Assembly: GCA_029782355.1 (NCBI GenBank)
Contig: JAKOUY010000011.1
Coordinates: 186,001-250,000, forward strand
Source of the DNA: Actinomycetes bacterium
GTDB taxonomy: Bacteria; Actinomycetota; Acidimicrobiia; Acidimicrobiales; Ilumatobacteraceae
Length of the DNA stretch: 64,000 nucleotides
Direction of reading: 5' to 3'
Shown here: positions 17,118 to 25,246 of the stretch, piece after piece
Layout of the letters: each line of letters opens with the position of its first letter
How positions within the stretch are numbered: position 1 is the stretch's first letter
Notes under the pieces: model-generated
What the model saw: the letters and a program-made list of their open reading frames with translations, nothing else
What the model was told of the DNA's origin: nothing
Database searches by the model: none
Program-made: the position numbers and the translations under genes

Positions 17118-18797
17118 ATGAACATCCGGATCTTCGACCGCCTCCGCCGGGCGTCCAGCCCCCTCGAGGTCGATCTGATCGAGTCCTACGCCCAGGGTCG
17201 GGTGACCCGCCGCGACTTCGTCAAGCGCGGCACCATGCTGGGCCTGTCCCTGCCGTTCATGAAGGCCGTGATCGGCGCCACCCACCAGCCGCGCACCACC
17301 CCGCCCACCACCGCCGGGACGGCCGCAGCGACCAAGCCGCTGAAGGACGGCGGCACCATCCGCGTCACCGTGCAGACGCCGGCCGGTGCCCTCGACCCGC
17401 TGAAGATGGCCGACCTCGGCAGCTACGGCATCGTCGCCCAGACCTTCGAGCACCTGCTGATGCTCGGTGAGGGCAAGGAGGCCATCGGCCCCGGCCTGGC
17501 CACCGAGTGGAAGCCCAATGCCGACGGCACGGTGTGGACGTTCAAGCTGCGCGAGGGCGTGAAGTGGGAGAGCGGCGGGGACTTCACCGCCGACGACGTC
17601 GTCGCCACCATGGACCGGCTGATGGAGAACGGCAACGCCGCCCTCGGAGGGGTGCTGGCCAAGGGCGCCACCAAGGCCGTCGACCCGCACACCGTCGAGT
17701 TCACCCTCAGCGGCCCCAACGGCAACTTCCCGGCCTTGGTGTCGGTGTACAACGCCCAGGCGGTGATCACCCCCAAGGGATGGGCTGCCGGCAGCACCGC
17801 CGACGTCAACAAGGACGGGACCGGCCCGTGGAAGATGGTCTCGTTCGATCCCACCACCGGCGCCAAGTTCCAGCGCAAGGAGGACTACTGGGGCGGCAAG
17901 CCGATGCTGGAGAGCGTCGAGTGGGTGTTCAACAACGACTCGGCGTCACGGGTCGCCGGTCTGCAGGGTGAGTCGGTCGACGCCATCGTGCAGATCGACG
18001 TGCTCGGCAGCGAAGGGCTGCTGGCCGATCCGGGCAAGTACAAGATCCTCGACCTGCAGACCGCCACCCACCGCGAGATCTGGATGCGGTGCGACAAGGG
18101 AGCGTTCACCGACAAGCGGGTCCGCCAGGCCCTGGCGATGTCGCTCGACCGCGAGCTGATGGTCACCCAGTTGTTCAACGGCAAGGCCGTCGTCGCCAAC
18201 GATCATCCGGTCGCCCCGATCTACCCGTACTTCGACAAGTCCGCCCCGCCGCAGCGGACGCGCGACGTCGAGGGCGCCAAGAAGCTGTTGGCCGACGCCG
18301 GCGCAACCGGGTTGAAGGCCACGCTGTACGCGCCGCAGCTCAACGAGATCCCCCAGCTGGCCGAGCTCGTCAAGCAGAACGCGGCCGAGGCCGGCATCGA
18401 GATCGCCCTCAACGTGGAGAGCACGGACACCTTCTACAACGAGTGGTGCCTGACCTACAACCCGTGCGACGGCGGCCAGGACTTCGGCATCGTCGACTAC
18501 GGCCACCGGTCCACGCCCGACACCTACCTCAACGCCGCCTATGCGACCGGTGAGTGGAACTCGGCGCACTTCAAGAACGACGCCTTCAATGCCGCGTTCA
18601 AGGAGTACCAGAAGTCCCTGGACGTGGCCGGGCAGATGGCCGCCTGCCAGAAGATGCAGGTGATCGCCAACGACGAGTGCCCGTACGCCATCCCGTACTT
18701 CTACAACTACCTGTCGGCGCACAGCACCAAGTTCGACGGAGTGCGGATCAGCGCACTGGGGCAGATGTTCCTGAACAAGGCGGGAATGGTCGCCTAG
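17118..18797 (+). CDS. Tat-exported ABC transporter substrate-binding protein (SBP_bac_5/DppA-like)
   Basis: Peptide/opine/amine-type binding protein of 559 aa. A long N-region ends in the twin-arginine motif TRRDFVK (Arg31-Arg32) followed by a hydrophobic stretch, indicating Tat export. A Thr/Pro/Ala linker precedes the mature domain (GGTIRVTVQTPAGALDPLK; WTFKLREGVKWESG), which has the standard family-5 layout. It captures the ligand for the permeases and fused ATPase encoded downstream. The divergent MttB methyltransferase and shared operator suggest a methylated amine or betaine-like ligand rather than peptides. Confidence 0.88.
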   Translation: MNIRIFDRLRRASSPLEVDLIESYAQGRVTRRDFVKRGTMLGLSLPFMKAVIGATHQPRTTPPTTAGTAAATKPLKDGGTIRVTVQTPAGALDPLKMADLGSYGIVAQTFEHLLMLGEGKEAIGPGLATEWKPNADGTVWTFKLREGVKWESGGDFTADDVVATMDRLMENGNAALGGVLAKGATKAVDPHTVEFTLSGPNGNFPALVSVYNAQAVITPKGWAAGSTADVNKDGTGPWKMVSFDPTTGAKFQRKEDYWGGKPMLESVEWVFNNDSASRVAGLQGESVDAIVQIDVLGSEGLLADPGKYKILDLQTATHREIWMRCDKGAFTDKRVRQALAMSLDRELMVTQLFNGKAVVANDHPVAPIYPYFDKSAPPQRTRDVEGAKKLLADAGATGLKATLYAPQLNEIPQLAELVKQNAAEAGIEIALNVESTDTFYNEWCLTYNPCDGGQDFGIVDYGHRSTPDTYLNAAYATGEWNSAHFKNDAFNAAFKEYQKSLDVAGQMAACQKMQVIANDECPYAIPYFYNYLSAHSTKFDGVRISALGQMFLNKAGMVA

Positions 18798-18824
18798 CGG
18801 CCACGATCCGTCGGGCCGGGTCAC

Positions 18825-19775
18825 GTGAAGCGGTACATCCTCGGCCGTCTGCTCCAGACGGTCATCACCCTGTGGATCCTCGCGACCGTCGTCTTCTTCC
18901 TGGTCAACGTGTTGCCGGGGAACCCGGGGCGGACGATCTACGGCAACACCGCACCGGAGGTGGTGGTCGAGAAGTACAACCGGCAGATCGGGTACTACGA
19001 CCCGGCCATCACCCAGTACGGCCGGGCGATGAAGCAGCTGTTCACCCTGGACTACGGGAACTCGTGGCGATTCAACAAGCCGGTGTCGTCGGTGGTCTGG
19101 CCGGCATTCGGCCGCTCGGCGAAGTTGGCGATCCTCGCACTGATCCTGACGGTGCCGATCGCCATCCTCGCCGGGCGGTTCGCCGCCAAGCGGCGTGACT
19201 CGCTGCTCGACCGGACCATCGTCACCACCGGCTTGGCAACATCCTCGCTCCCGGAGTTCGTCACCGGCTCGCTCTTGCTGTACCTGTTCTGCGTGAAGTG
19301 GAAGATCTTCAAGGCCTTCGCCGACCCCCCGGCAGGGACCTCCTTCTTCGGGCAGTGGCGCTACCTGCTGCTGCCGGCCATCGCCATGGCCATCGTCTAC
19401 TTCGGGTACGTCGCCCGGATGACCCGGGCCGGTGTGATCAACGCGCTCAACGCCGACTACACCCGCACGGCGACGATGAAGGGGCTGTCGCCGCGCCAGG
19501 TGATGAACCGGCACATCATGCGCAACGCGCTCGGTCCCACGATCGCCGTGGTCGCCGTGCAGATCGGCTACCTGTTCGGTGGTCTGGTGATGATCGAGAC
19601 CGTCTTCAACTACAGCGGGATCGGCAGCCTGCTGCTCAAGGCGATCGTCCAGAAGGACATGCCCGTGCTGCAGGCCACGATCATCATGATCGGCCTGGTC
19701 TACATGCTCGCCACGCTGGCGGCGGATCTGCTGATCGCCTGGCTCAACCCACGGATCCTGCTGAAGGCATCATGA
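18825..19775 (+). CDS. ABC transporter permease (DppB family)
   Basis: Membrane permease of 316 aa with six predicted spans. The N-terminus MKRYILGRLLQTVITLWILATVVFF style is typical of DppB (first residue encoded by GTG), and an EAA-like coupling loop occurs near ARTATMKGLSPRQVMNRHIM-type sequence. It forms half of the channel with the next gene. Start is GTG at 18825, 27 bp after the binding-protein stop; the stop overlaps the next ATG (ATGA). Confidence 0.9.
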   Translation: MKRYILGRLLQTVITLWILATVVFFLVNVLPGNPGRTIYGNTAPEVVVEKYNRQIGYYDPAITQYGRAMKQLFTLDYGNSWRFNKPVSSVVWPAFGRSAKLAILALILTVPIAILAGRFAAKRRDSLLDRTIVTTGLATSSLPEFVTGSLLLYLFCVKWKIFKAFADPPAGTSFFGQWRYLLLPAIAMAIVYFGYVARMTRAGVINALNADYTRTATMKGLSPRQVMNRHIMRNALGPTIAVVAVQIGYLFGGLVMIETVFNYSGIGSLLLKAIVQKDMPVLQATIIMIGLVYMLATLAADLLIAWLNPRILLKAS

Positions 19776-20677
19776 CCGAGGCGATCATCCCCGGAGCCGC
19801 CGCCGTGCTGCCGCCGGCCGCAGACCCGACCGCGCCGCTCAGCGAGCGCAAGCAGGCCCGACGGGAGAACTGGCGACTGATCCGCCGCCGGCCGGGGTTC
19901 ATCGTCGGGCTGATCATCAGCCTGTTCTGGGTGCTGTGCGCCATCCTCGGCACCCACATCGCCCCGAAGAGCCCCACCAAGTTCCTGGCCAAGCCGAACA
20001 TCAGCCCCAACGGGGCGTTCTGGTTCGGAACGGACAAGCTCGGCCGGGACATCTTCGCCCGCGTCCTGGTCGGGGCCCGCGAGGTGTTGGTGGTCGCCCC
20101 GGTCGCCGCCCTGCTCGGCGTCATCGGTGGCACCCTGCTCGGCCTGCTCATGGGCTACAAGGGAGGCCTCGTCGACTCGGTGCTCAGCCGACTGGTCGAG
20201 GCCGTGCTGGCCATGCCCACCATCCTCATCGCCCTGCTGGCGGTGACCACCCTGGGCAAGAGCCGGTTCGTCGTGATCTGCACCGTCGCCGCGCTGTTCG
20301 TCCCCATCGTCTCGCGCACCGTGCGCGCCGCGGTGTTGGCCGAGCGCAATCTCGACTACGTCACCTCCGCCAAGCTGCGCGGCGAATCGACGATGTTCAT
20401 CGTCGGGCGGGAGATCCTGCCCAACGTGCTCGGGCCGATCATCGTCGAGACCACGGTGCGGATCGGCTACGCCATCTTCACCGTCGCCGGCCTGGCGTTC
20501 CTCGGCGCCGGCCCGGAGCAGGGCTCGCCGGACTGGGGAGCGCAGGTCAACGAGGCCCGCCAGAGCCTGAACGGCGGGATCTGGTGGCCGACGGTGTTCC
20601 CGGCGCTCGCCATCGCCAGCTTGGTCATCGCCGTCAACCTGATCGCCGACTCGATCCAGAGCGTGTTGGAGGCCTGA
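19772..20677 (+). CDS. ABC transporter permease (DppC family)
   Basis: Second permease subunit, 301 aa. It has a cytoplasmic N-terminus, the OppC-like first span (RRPGFIVGLIISLFWVL), a short external loop containing WFGTDKLGRDIFARVLVG, which is the DppC hallmark, and a C-terminal five-helix core. It pairs with the preceding DppB-like protein. The ATG at 19772 overlaps its stop; its own stop overlaps the ATPase start by one base (TGATG). Confidence 0.9.
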   Translation: MTEAIIPGAAAVLPPAADPTAPLSERKQARRENWRLIRRRPGFIVGLIISLFWVLCAILGTHIAPKSPTKFLAKPNISPNGAFWFGTDKLGRDIFARVLVGAREVLVVAPVAALLGVIGGTLLGLLMGYKGGLVDSVLSRLVEAVLAMPTILIALLAVTTLGKSRFVVICTVAALFVPIVSRTVRAAVLAERNLDYVTSAKLRGESTMFIVGREILPNVLGPIIVETTVRIGYAIFTVAGLAFLGAGPEQGSPDWGAQVNEARQSLNGGIWWPTVFPALAIASLVIAVNLIADSIQSVLEA

Positions 20678-22701
20678 TGCAACCAGCGCTCGACGTCCGC
20701 GATCTGGAAGTCGCCTACACCGTGCGCGGCATCCCACGCGCCGTGCTGCGTGGGGTGACCTTCGAGGTCGCACCGGGGGAGGCGTTCGGGCTGGTCGGCG
20801 AGTCGGGGTGCGGCAAGAGCACCACGGCCTACGCCGCGCTGCGCTACCTGCCGCGCAACGGGGCGATCACCGCCGGTCAGGTGCTGGTGGACGGCAAGGA
20901 CATCACCGGCATGGACGCCGAGACGTTGCGGCGCTTCCGGGCCCGCGAAGCCTCGATGGTGTACCAGGACCCGGGACAGGCGTTGAATCCCTCGCTGCGG
21001 ATCGGCCGCCAGCTGATCGAGAGCTTCACCCTGCTCGGACAGTCGAAGTCCGAGGCCGCCGAGTCGGCACTGCGGGCGCTGCGCCGGGTGCACATCGCCG
21101 CCCCCTCCTCGGTGATGGACCGCTACCCGCACCAGCTGTCCGGGGGCATGCTCCAGCGGGTCGTCATCGCCATGGCCCTGGCCTGCAACCCCAAGCTGCT
21201 CGTGCTCGACGAGCCGACGACCGGGCTCGACGCCACGGTGGAAGCCGAGGTCCTCGAACTGGTCAAGGAGCTGCGCCGGGAGACCGGTGCGGCAGTGCTG
21301 ATGATCGCCCACAACCTCGGCATCATCCGCGACATGTGCGAGCGGGTCGGGGTGATGTACGCCGGCAAGATCGTCGAGCACGGGCCCGCCGGGGCGGTGT
21401 TCGACCATCCCCAGCACCCGTACACGGTCGGGTTGTTGCGCAGCCTGCCGCGCCGCGGGGCGCGCAAGCACCAGCGTCAGTTGGCCACCATCCCCGGAAC
21501 CCTGCCGCTGATCGGCTCGATCCTGCCCACCTGCGTGTTCGTCGACCGCTGCCCACTCGCTGACGAGACCTGCCGGACGGTCGAGCCGCCGATCACGGAC
21601 CTCGGCGGCGGGCGCTGGACTCGCTGCCACTACCCGGAGCGGATCGGCGAGCTGGCCGCGCCCGAGCCCTCCGTCGACATCGCCATGCTGGCCCCCTCGG
21701 CCGCCGGGGACGGGCTGCTCGAGCTGTCGCAGGTGTCCAAGACGTTCCGCCAGCGCGGCGCCGACATCCCCGCGCTCGTCGACGTCGAGCTGCGACTGGC
21801 CGAGGGCGAGACGCTCGGACTGGTGGGGGAGAGCGGGTCGGGCAAGAGCACCCTGGCCAAGACGATCCTCGGCATCGAGTCCCGCGACGAGGGCGGGACG
21901 GTCGCCCTCGATGGCAAGGCCGTGGCCGGGTCGACCATGGCCCGCAGCGCCGACGAGAAGCGCGCCGTGCAGATGGTGTTCCAGAACCCGGACTCGGCGC
22001 TCAACCGGGCCTGGTCGGTGCGGCGGATCCTCACCCGAGCGGTGCGCAAGCTCACCGGCGTCAAGGGCGAAGCGGCCAACACCCGGGTCGAGCAGCTCGC
22101 CGCCCACCTCCGCCTGACGCCACGCCACCTCGACCTCAAGCCCCGCCAGCTGTCCGGTGGGCTCAAGCAACGGGTCGCCATCGCCCGGGCGTTCGCCGGC
22201 GACCCGCGCATCGTGGTCTGCGACGAGCCGACCAGTGCCCTCGACGTCTCGGTCCAGGCGGCCATCCTCAACCTGCTCGCCGACCTCCAGGCCGAGCAGC
22301 GCACCAGCTACGTATTCATCACCCATGACATGGGCGTCGTCCGCTACCTGGCCGACCGCATCGCGGTGATGTACCTCGGGCGGATCCAGGAGCTCGGACC
22401 CACCGACGAGGTGTTCAACGGGCCCAACCATCCGTACACCGAGGCGCTGCTGTCGGCGGTGCCCAGCGTCGACGGGCAGACCCGAGAGCGCATCGTGCTG
22501 TCCGGCGAGGTGCCGACGCCGGCCAACCCGCCCGCCGGCTGCGTCTTCCACCCCCGCTGCCACCGGATGATCCAGGGTGTGTGCGATGTCGCCGAACCAC
22601 CGCTGGTGGAGGTCCGCCCGGGTCACTCGATGCGTTGCCACATCCCCATCGAGGACTTGGCGCGGCTGCAGCAGGCGGACACACTGGGTGTCGGTGCCTG
22701 A
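20677..22701 (+). CDS. Fused dual ABC ATPase (DppD-DppF type)
   Basis: Single 674-aa polypeptide carrying two complete ATPase domains that are separate DppD and DppF proteins in most systems. Domain 1 has Walker A GESGCGKST at residues 41-49, LSGGMLQRV and LLVLDEPTTGLD. Domain 2 has GESGSGKST near residue 384, LSGGLKQRV and IVVCDEPTSALD. Each ends with the Cys-rich oligopeptide-ABC C-terminal motif (CVFVDRCPLADETC; CVFHPRCHRM). It energises the importer. The fusion enforces 1:1 stoichiometry. The dioxygenase start lies within its last codons. Confidence 0.92.
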   Translation: MQPALDVRDLEVAYTVRGIPRAVLRGVTFEVAPGEAFGLVGESGCGKSTTAYAALRYLPRNGAITAGQVLVDGKDITGMDAETLRRFRAREASMVYQDPGQALNPSLRIGRQLIESFTLLGQSKSEAAESALRALRRVHIAAPSSVMDRYPHQLSGGMLQRVVIAMALACNPKLLVLDEPTTGLDATVEAEVLELVKELRRETGAAVLMIAHNLGIIRDMCERVGVMYAGKIVEHGPAGAVFDHPQHPYTVGLLRSLPRRGARKHQRQLATIPGTLPLIGSILPTCVFVDRCPLADETCRTVEPPITDLGGGRWTRCHYPERIGELAAPEPSVDIAMLAPSAAGDGLLELSQVSKTFRQRGADIPALVDVELRLAEGETLGLVGESGSGKSTLAKTILGIESRDEGGTVALDGKAVAGSTMARSADEKRAVQMVFQNPDSALNRAWSVRRILTRAVRKLTGVKGEAANTRVEQLAAHLRLTPRHLDLKPRQLSGGLKQRVAIARAFAGDPRIVVCDEPTSALDVSVQAAILNLLADLQAEQRTSYVFITHDMGVVRYLADRIAVMYLGRIQELGPTDEVFNGPNHPYTEALLSAVPSVDGQTRERIVLSGEVPTPANPPAGCVFHPRCHRMIQGVCDVAEPPLVEVRPGHSMRCHIPIEDLARLQQADTLGVGA

Positions 22702-23407
22702 CCAGTTGCTGACACCCGAGCAGCGCCATCGGTACGACCGTGACGGGTTCCTGTCACTGACGGCGTGGATCGACCCGGCCGCCGTCCTGGCTGTGCGCCA
22801 CTGCTACGACCGGCTGTTCGCCGAGCGGGCCGGGCGTGAAGCTGGTGATCACTTCGACCTCGCCGGATCGGATCTCGACGGTGGTACGCCAGCCCTGACC
22901 CAGATCCTGGAGCCCGCTCGCTACGCACCGGAGCTGCTCGAGACGGAGCTCTTCGCCCGGTGCGCCGCACTCATCGGCGATCTGCTCGGCCCGACGGCGA
23001 CGAGCCATCTCGGTCACGCGATCTGCAAGCCGCCCGGCTCCCCGGCTGCGACACCCTGGCATCAGGACGCGGCGTACTGGGATCGGTCCGTCGATCACCC
23101 CGACGCCGTCAGCGTGTGGATCCCGTTGCAGCCGGTGGACACCGACAGCGGGTGCATGGAGTTCGTCCCGGCAAGCCACCGATCGCGCCGGGTGCTGGCG
23201 CACCGGCCGATCGGCGACGATCCTCGCGTCCACGGTCTCGAGCTGTGCCCCGAGCTGCTCGACCGTGTCGTCGATCCGGTGGCCTGCCCGCTCGACGTCG
23301 GCGGGGTCACCGTCCACGGCGGCTACACGCTGCACTACACCGGACCCAATCGCCGAACCGAGCCACGCCGGGCGCTGATCGTGATGAGCGGCCCTCAGTC
23401 GGGCTGA
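22694..23407 (+). CDS. Phytanoyl-CoA dioxygenase (PhyH) family protein
   Basis: Non-haem Fe(II)/2-oxoglutarate dioxygenase of 237 aa. Iron ligands are His and Asp in TPWHQDAAYW and the distal His in TVHGGYTLHYTG, and the 2-oxoglutarate-binding Arg is probably in the segment after that. Members hydroxylate acyl-CoAs, ectoine, prolines or betaines. Here the gene overlaps the importer ATPase by 8 bp, so it probably acts on the imported compound, perhaps hydroxylating it before demethylation (inference). GTG at 22694 is taken as start; a GTG at 22688 is possible. It overlaps soxD at the 3' end. Confidence 0.82.
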   Translation: MPDQLLTPEQRHRYDRDGFLSLTAWIDPAAVLAVRHCYDRLFAERAGREAGDHFDLAGSDLDGGTPALTQILEPARYAPELLETELFARCAALIGDLLGPTATSHLGHAICKPPGSPAATPWHQDAAYWDRSVDHPDAVSVWIPLQPVDTDSGCMEFVPASHRSRRVLAHRPIGDDPRVHGLELCPELLDRVVDPVACPLDVGGVTVHGGYTLHYTGPNRRTEPRRALIVMSGPQSG

Positions 23408-23637
23408 CTCCACGCATCGGTGCGGGTGTCGCGCACCGCCGTGAACCACCGCCGGCACCCAGCCTCGTGGAACCAGCGCTCGGTGATCGGCCCGGCGACG
23501 TTGTCCTGCATCCAGGCGTGGTCCACCTGGCGGGCATCTGGATCGGTGATCGAGTCCGGCGTGACCGGGAACAGCGAGCCGTAGCGGAACTCCTCGTACG
23601 GCCGGGTGCCGCAGGTGGGGCAGGTGACCCGCAGCAT
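23395..23637 (-). CDS. soxD: Sarcosine oxidase delta subunit
   Basis: Small zinc-binding subunit (80 aa) of heterotetrameric sarcosine oxidase. It starts MLRVTCPTCGTRPYEEF, with Cys6 and Cys9 as zinc ligands; later His and Cys residues (HEAGCRRWF) complete the site. It matches the length of characterised delta subunits. The start shares bases with the soxB stop (TGATG). The gene is last in the six-gene mttB2-to-soxD operon and overlaps the convergent PhyH gene by 13 bp. Confidence 0.92.
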   Translation of the reverse strand: MLRVTCPTCGTRPYEEFRYGSLFPVTPDSITDPDARQVDHAWMQDNVAGPITERWFHEAGCRRWFTAVRDTRTDAWSQPD

Positions 23638-24854
23638 CAGCGGGTCCCGGCGCTGGACGGGTCGGCCATGGCGGCCTCCTTGGCGAATCGGTCGAGTCCG
23701 AACGGGGCGATCAGGGCCGGCGTGGCGCCGGTGGCGATGCGCAGGGCCAGCTGCTCGCCGGCGGCCGGGATGGCCTTGAACCCCCAGGTGCCCCAGCCGG
23801 TGGAGAGCAGGAACCCGTCGACGCCCGTGTCGCCGAGGATCGGGGAGAAGTCGGTGGAGACGTCGCAGATGCCGGTCCAGCCGCGCAGGATCCGCGCCTT
23901 GGCCAGGAACGGCAGGACGGTGATCGCCTTGCGGGCCACGCTCTGCACGTAGGTGTAGCTCGTCGCCTGCTGGTAGCTGGCGTAGCGGTCGAACTCGGCT
24001 CCCATCAGGAACTGGCCGCGTGGACCCTGGCTGACGTAGAAGACCAGGTCGTTGCTGGACACCACGCCGGGGAACTCCTGGGCATAGGCGTTGGTGACGA
24101 AGGCCTGCAGCGCGTGGGTGCGGATGGGCAGGCGGACTCCGGCCCAGCCGGCCACGGTGGTGACGTTGCCGCCAACCGCGGACAGCACGGTGCCGGCGCG
24201 GATCGGGCCGGCGGCGGTCTGCACGCCGGTGACCCGGTCGCCGGAGCGCAGCAGGTCGACCACGGGCGTGTGCTGCCAGATGTGCACCCCCCGGCGCAGC
24301 GCCCCCTGGGCGTAGGCCCAGGCCACCCGGTCGTGGCGGGCGGTGGCCGCCTCCGGGTGGAAGCTGGCGCCGTGGATCGGGTAGCGGCCTCCGCCGGTCA
24401 GGTCGAGCTGGGGGACGATCTCGGCACATTCGTCGGGACCGATGAACCGGCTGGGCACGCCGCAGGCCTCGTTCATCAACGCCCGGGCCTGCTCGGTGCG
24501 CGCCGTGCTCACGCTGTGGGCCATCCACAGCTGCGGTCGGTTGGCGTGCATGATCCAGCACCCGGTCTCGGCCTCCAGGTCGGCGTACATGTGCAGGCTG
24601 TGGCGGTAGAACGCCACCGACTCGGGGATCCCGTAGTTGGCGCGGATGATCGTGGTGTTCCGTCCGGTGTTGCCGGCGCCGATGTAGCTGGCATCGAGCA
24701 CGGCAACATTGGTGATCCCGTGGCGGGTGGCGAGGTAGTAGGCGGTCGCCAGACCGTGGCCGCCGCCGCCGATGATCACCACGTCGTAGGCCGCCTTCGG
24801 GGCGTGGTCGGCCTGCCACGGCAGGTCGAGGAGGGTCTCGACGAACTCGTTCAC
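23637..24854 (-). CDS. soxB: Sarcosine oxidase beta subunit
   Basis: FAD/FMN-binding catalytic subunit of 405 aa that oxidises the N-methyl C-N bond of sarcosine to release a one-carbon unit and glycine. The dinucleotide motif VVIIGGGGHGLATAYYLA lies at residues 24-41. TGRNTTIIRANYG is the characteristic flavin-contact segment of this family. GWGTWGFKAIPAAGE near the C-terminus also matches. The GTG at 24854 overlaps the soxG stop (GTGA). Gene order here is A-G-B-D, whereas soxBDAG is the usual arrangement. Confidence 0.93.
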   Translation of the reverse strand: MNEFVETLLDLPWQADHAPKAAYDVVIIGGGGHGLATAYYLATRHGITNVAVLDASYIGAGNTGRNTTIIRANYGIPESVAFYRHSLHMYADLEAETGCWIMHANRPQLWMAHSVSTARTEQARALMNEACGVPSRFIGPDECAEIVPQLDLTGGGRYPIHGASFHPEAATARHDRVAWAYAQGALRRGVHIWQHTPVVDLLRSGDRVTGVQTAAGPIRAGTVLSAVGGNVTTVAGWAGVRLPIRTHALQAFVTNAYAQEFPGVVSSNDLVFYVSQGPRGQFLMGAEFDRYASYQQATSYTYVQSVARKAITVLPFLAKARILRGWTGICDVSTDFSPILGDTGVDGFLLSTGWGTWGFKAIPAAGEQLALRIATGATPALIAPFGLDRFAKEAAMADPSSAGTR

Positions 24855-25246
24855 GTCAACCCCACTCGCTCGGCCAGCTCATGGGCCGCGGCGCAGGCCA
24901 CCAGCAGCAGCGCCGAGCCGTCCTCCCGCAGCACCAGCTTGCCCGGCACACCGGCGATCTGGCCCTGGGCCAGCGCCGGACGGCCCTCGGGGAGCTGCCA
25001 CTCGACGTGGCACTCGGCCAGCCGGGACAGGGCATCGGCGTCGAGCACGACCCCGGCGAACCCGTGCTCGGGGGTGACGATGGCGTGCGGGTCGGCGAGG
25101 TCCGGTTGGGCTCCACCGATCACGAATGCGTCGTCCGCACTGATCCGGACCACCTCGGCGCCGTCCGGCCACGGCGCCACATCGATCGCACCGGGCTCGG
25201 CGACGATCCGCCACCCGGCCAGGGGAGTGAGCGTTCGCTCAGCCAC
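24851..25246 (-). CDS. soxG: Sarcosine oxidase gamma subunit
   Basis: Gamma subunit of 131 aa, a structural partner of the alpha subunit aminomethyltransferase domain. Sequence conservation in this family is low; identification rests on length, acidic hydrophobic composition and position between soxA and soxB. The segment ARDADALS-like FAGVVLDADALSRLAECHVE and a C-terminal LVACAAAHELAERVGL helix are consistent. GTG at 25246 lies inside the end of soxA (8-bp overlap). Confidence 0.75.
   Translation of the reverse strand: MAERTLTPLAGWRIVAEPGAIDVAPWPDGAEVVRISADDAFVIGGAQPDLADPHAIVTPEHGFAGVVLDADALSRLAECHVEWQLPEGRPALAQGQIAGVPGKLVLREDGSALLLVACAAAHELAERVGLT

Noticed and set aside
23395-23407. Frameshift joining PhyH and soxD
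   Set aside because: The genes are on opposite strands and simply overlap by 13 bp at their 3' ends; both stops are clear.
25229-25240. Palindrome GAGCGTTCGCTC as an operator for soxG
   Set aside because: It lies inside the overlapping soxA/soxG coding ends, only 12 bp, with no -10 box nearby; most likely coincidence.
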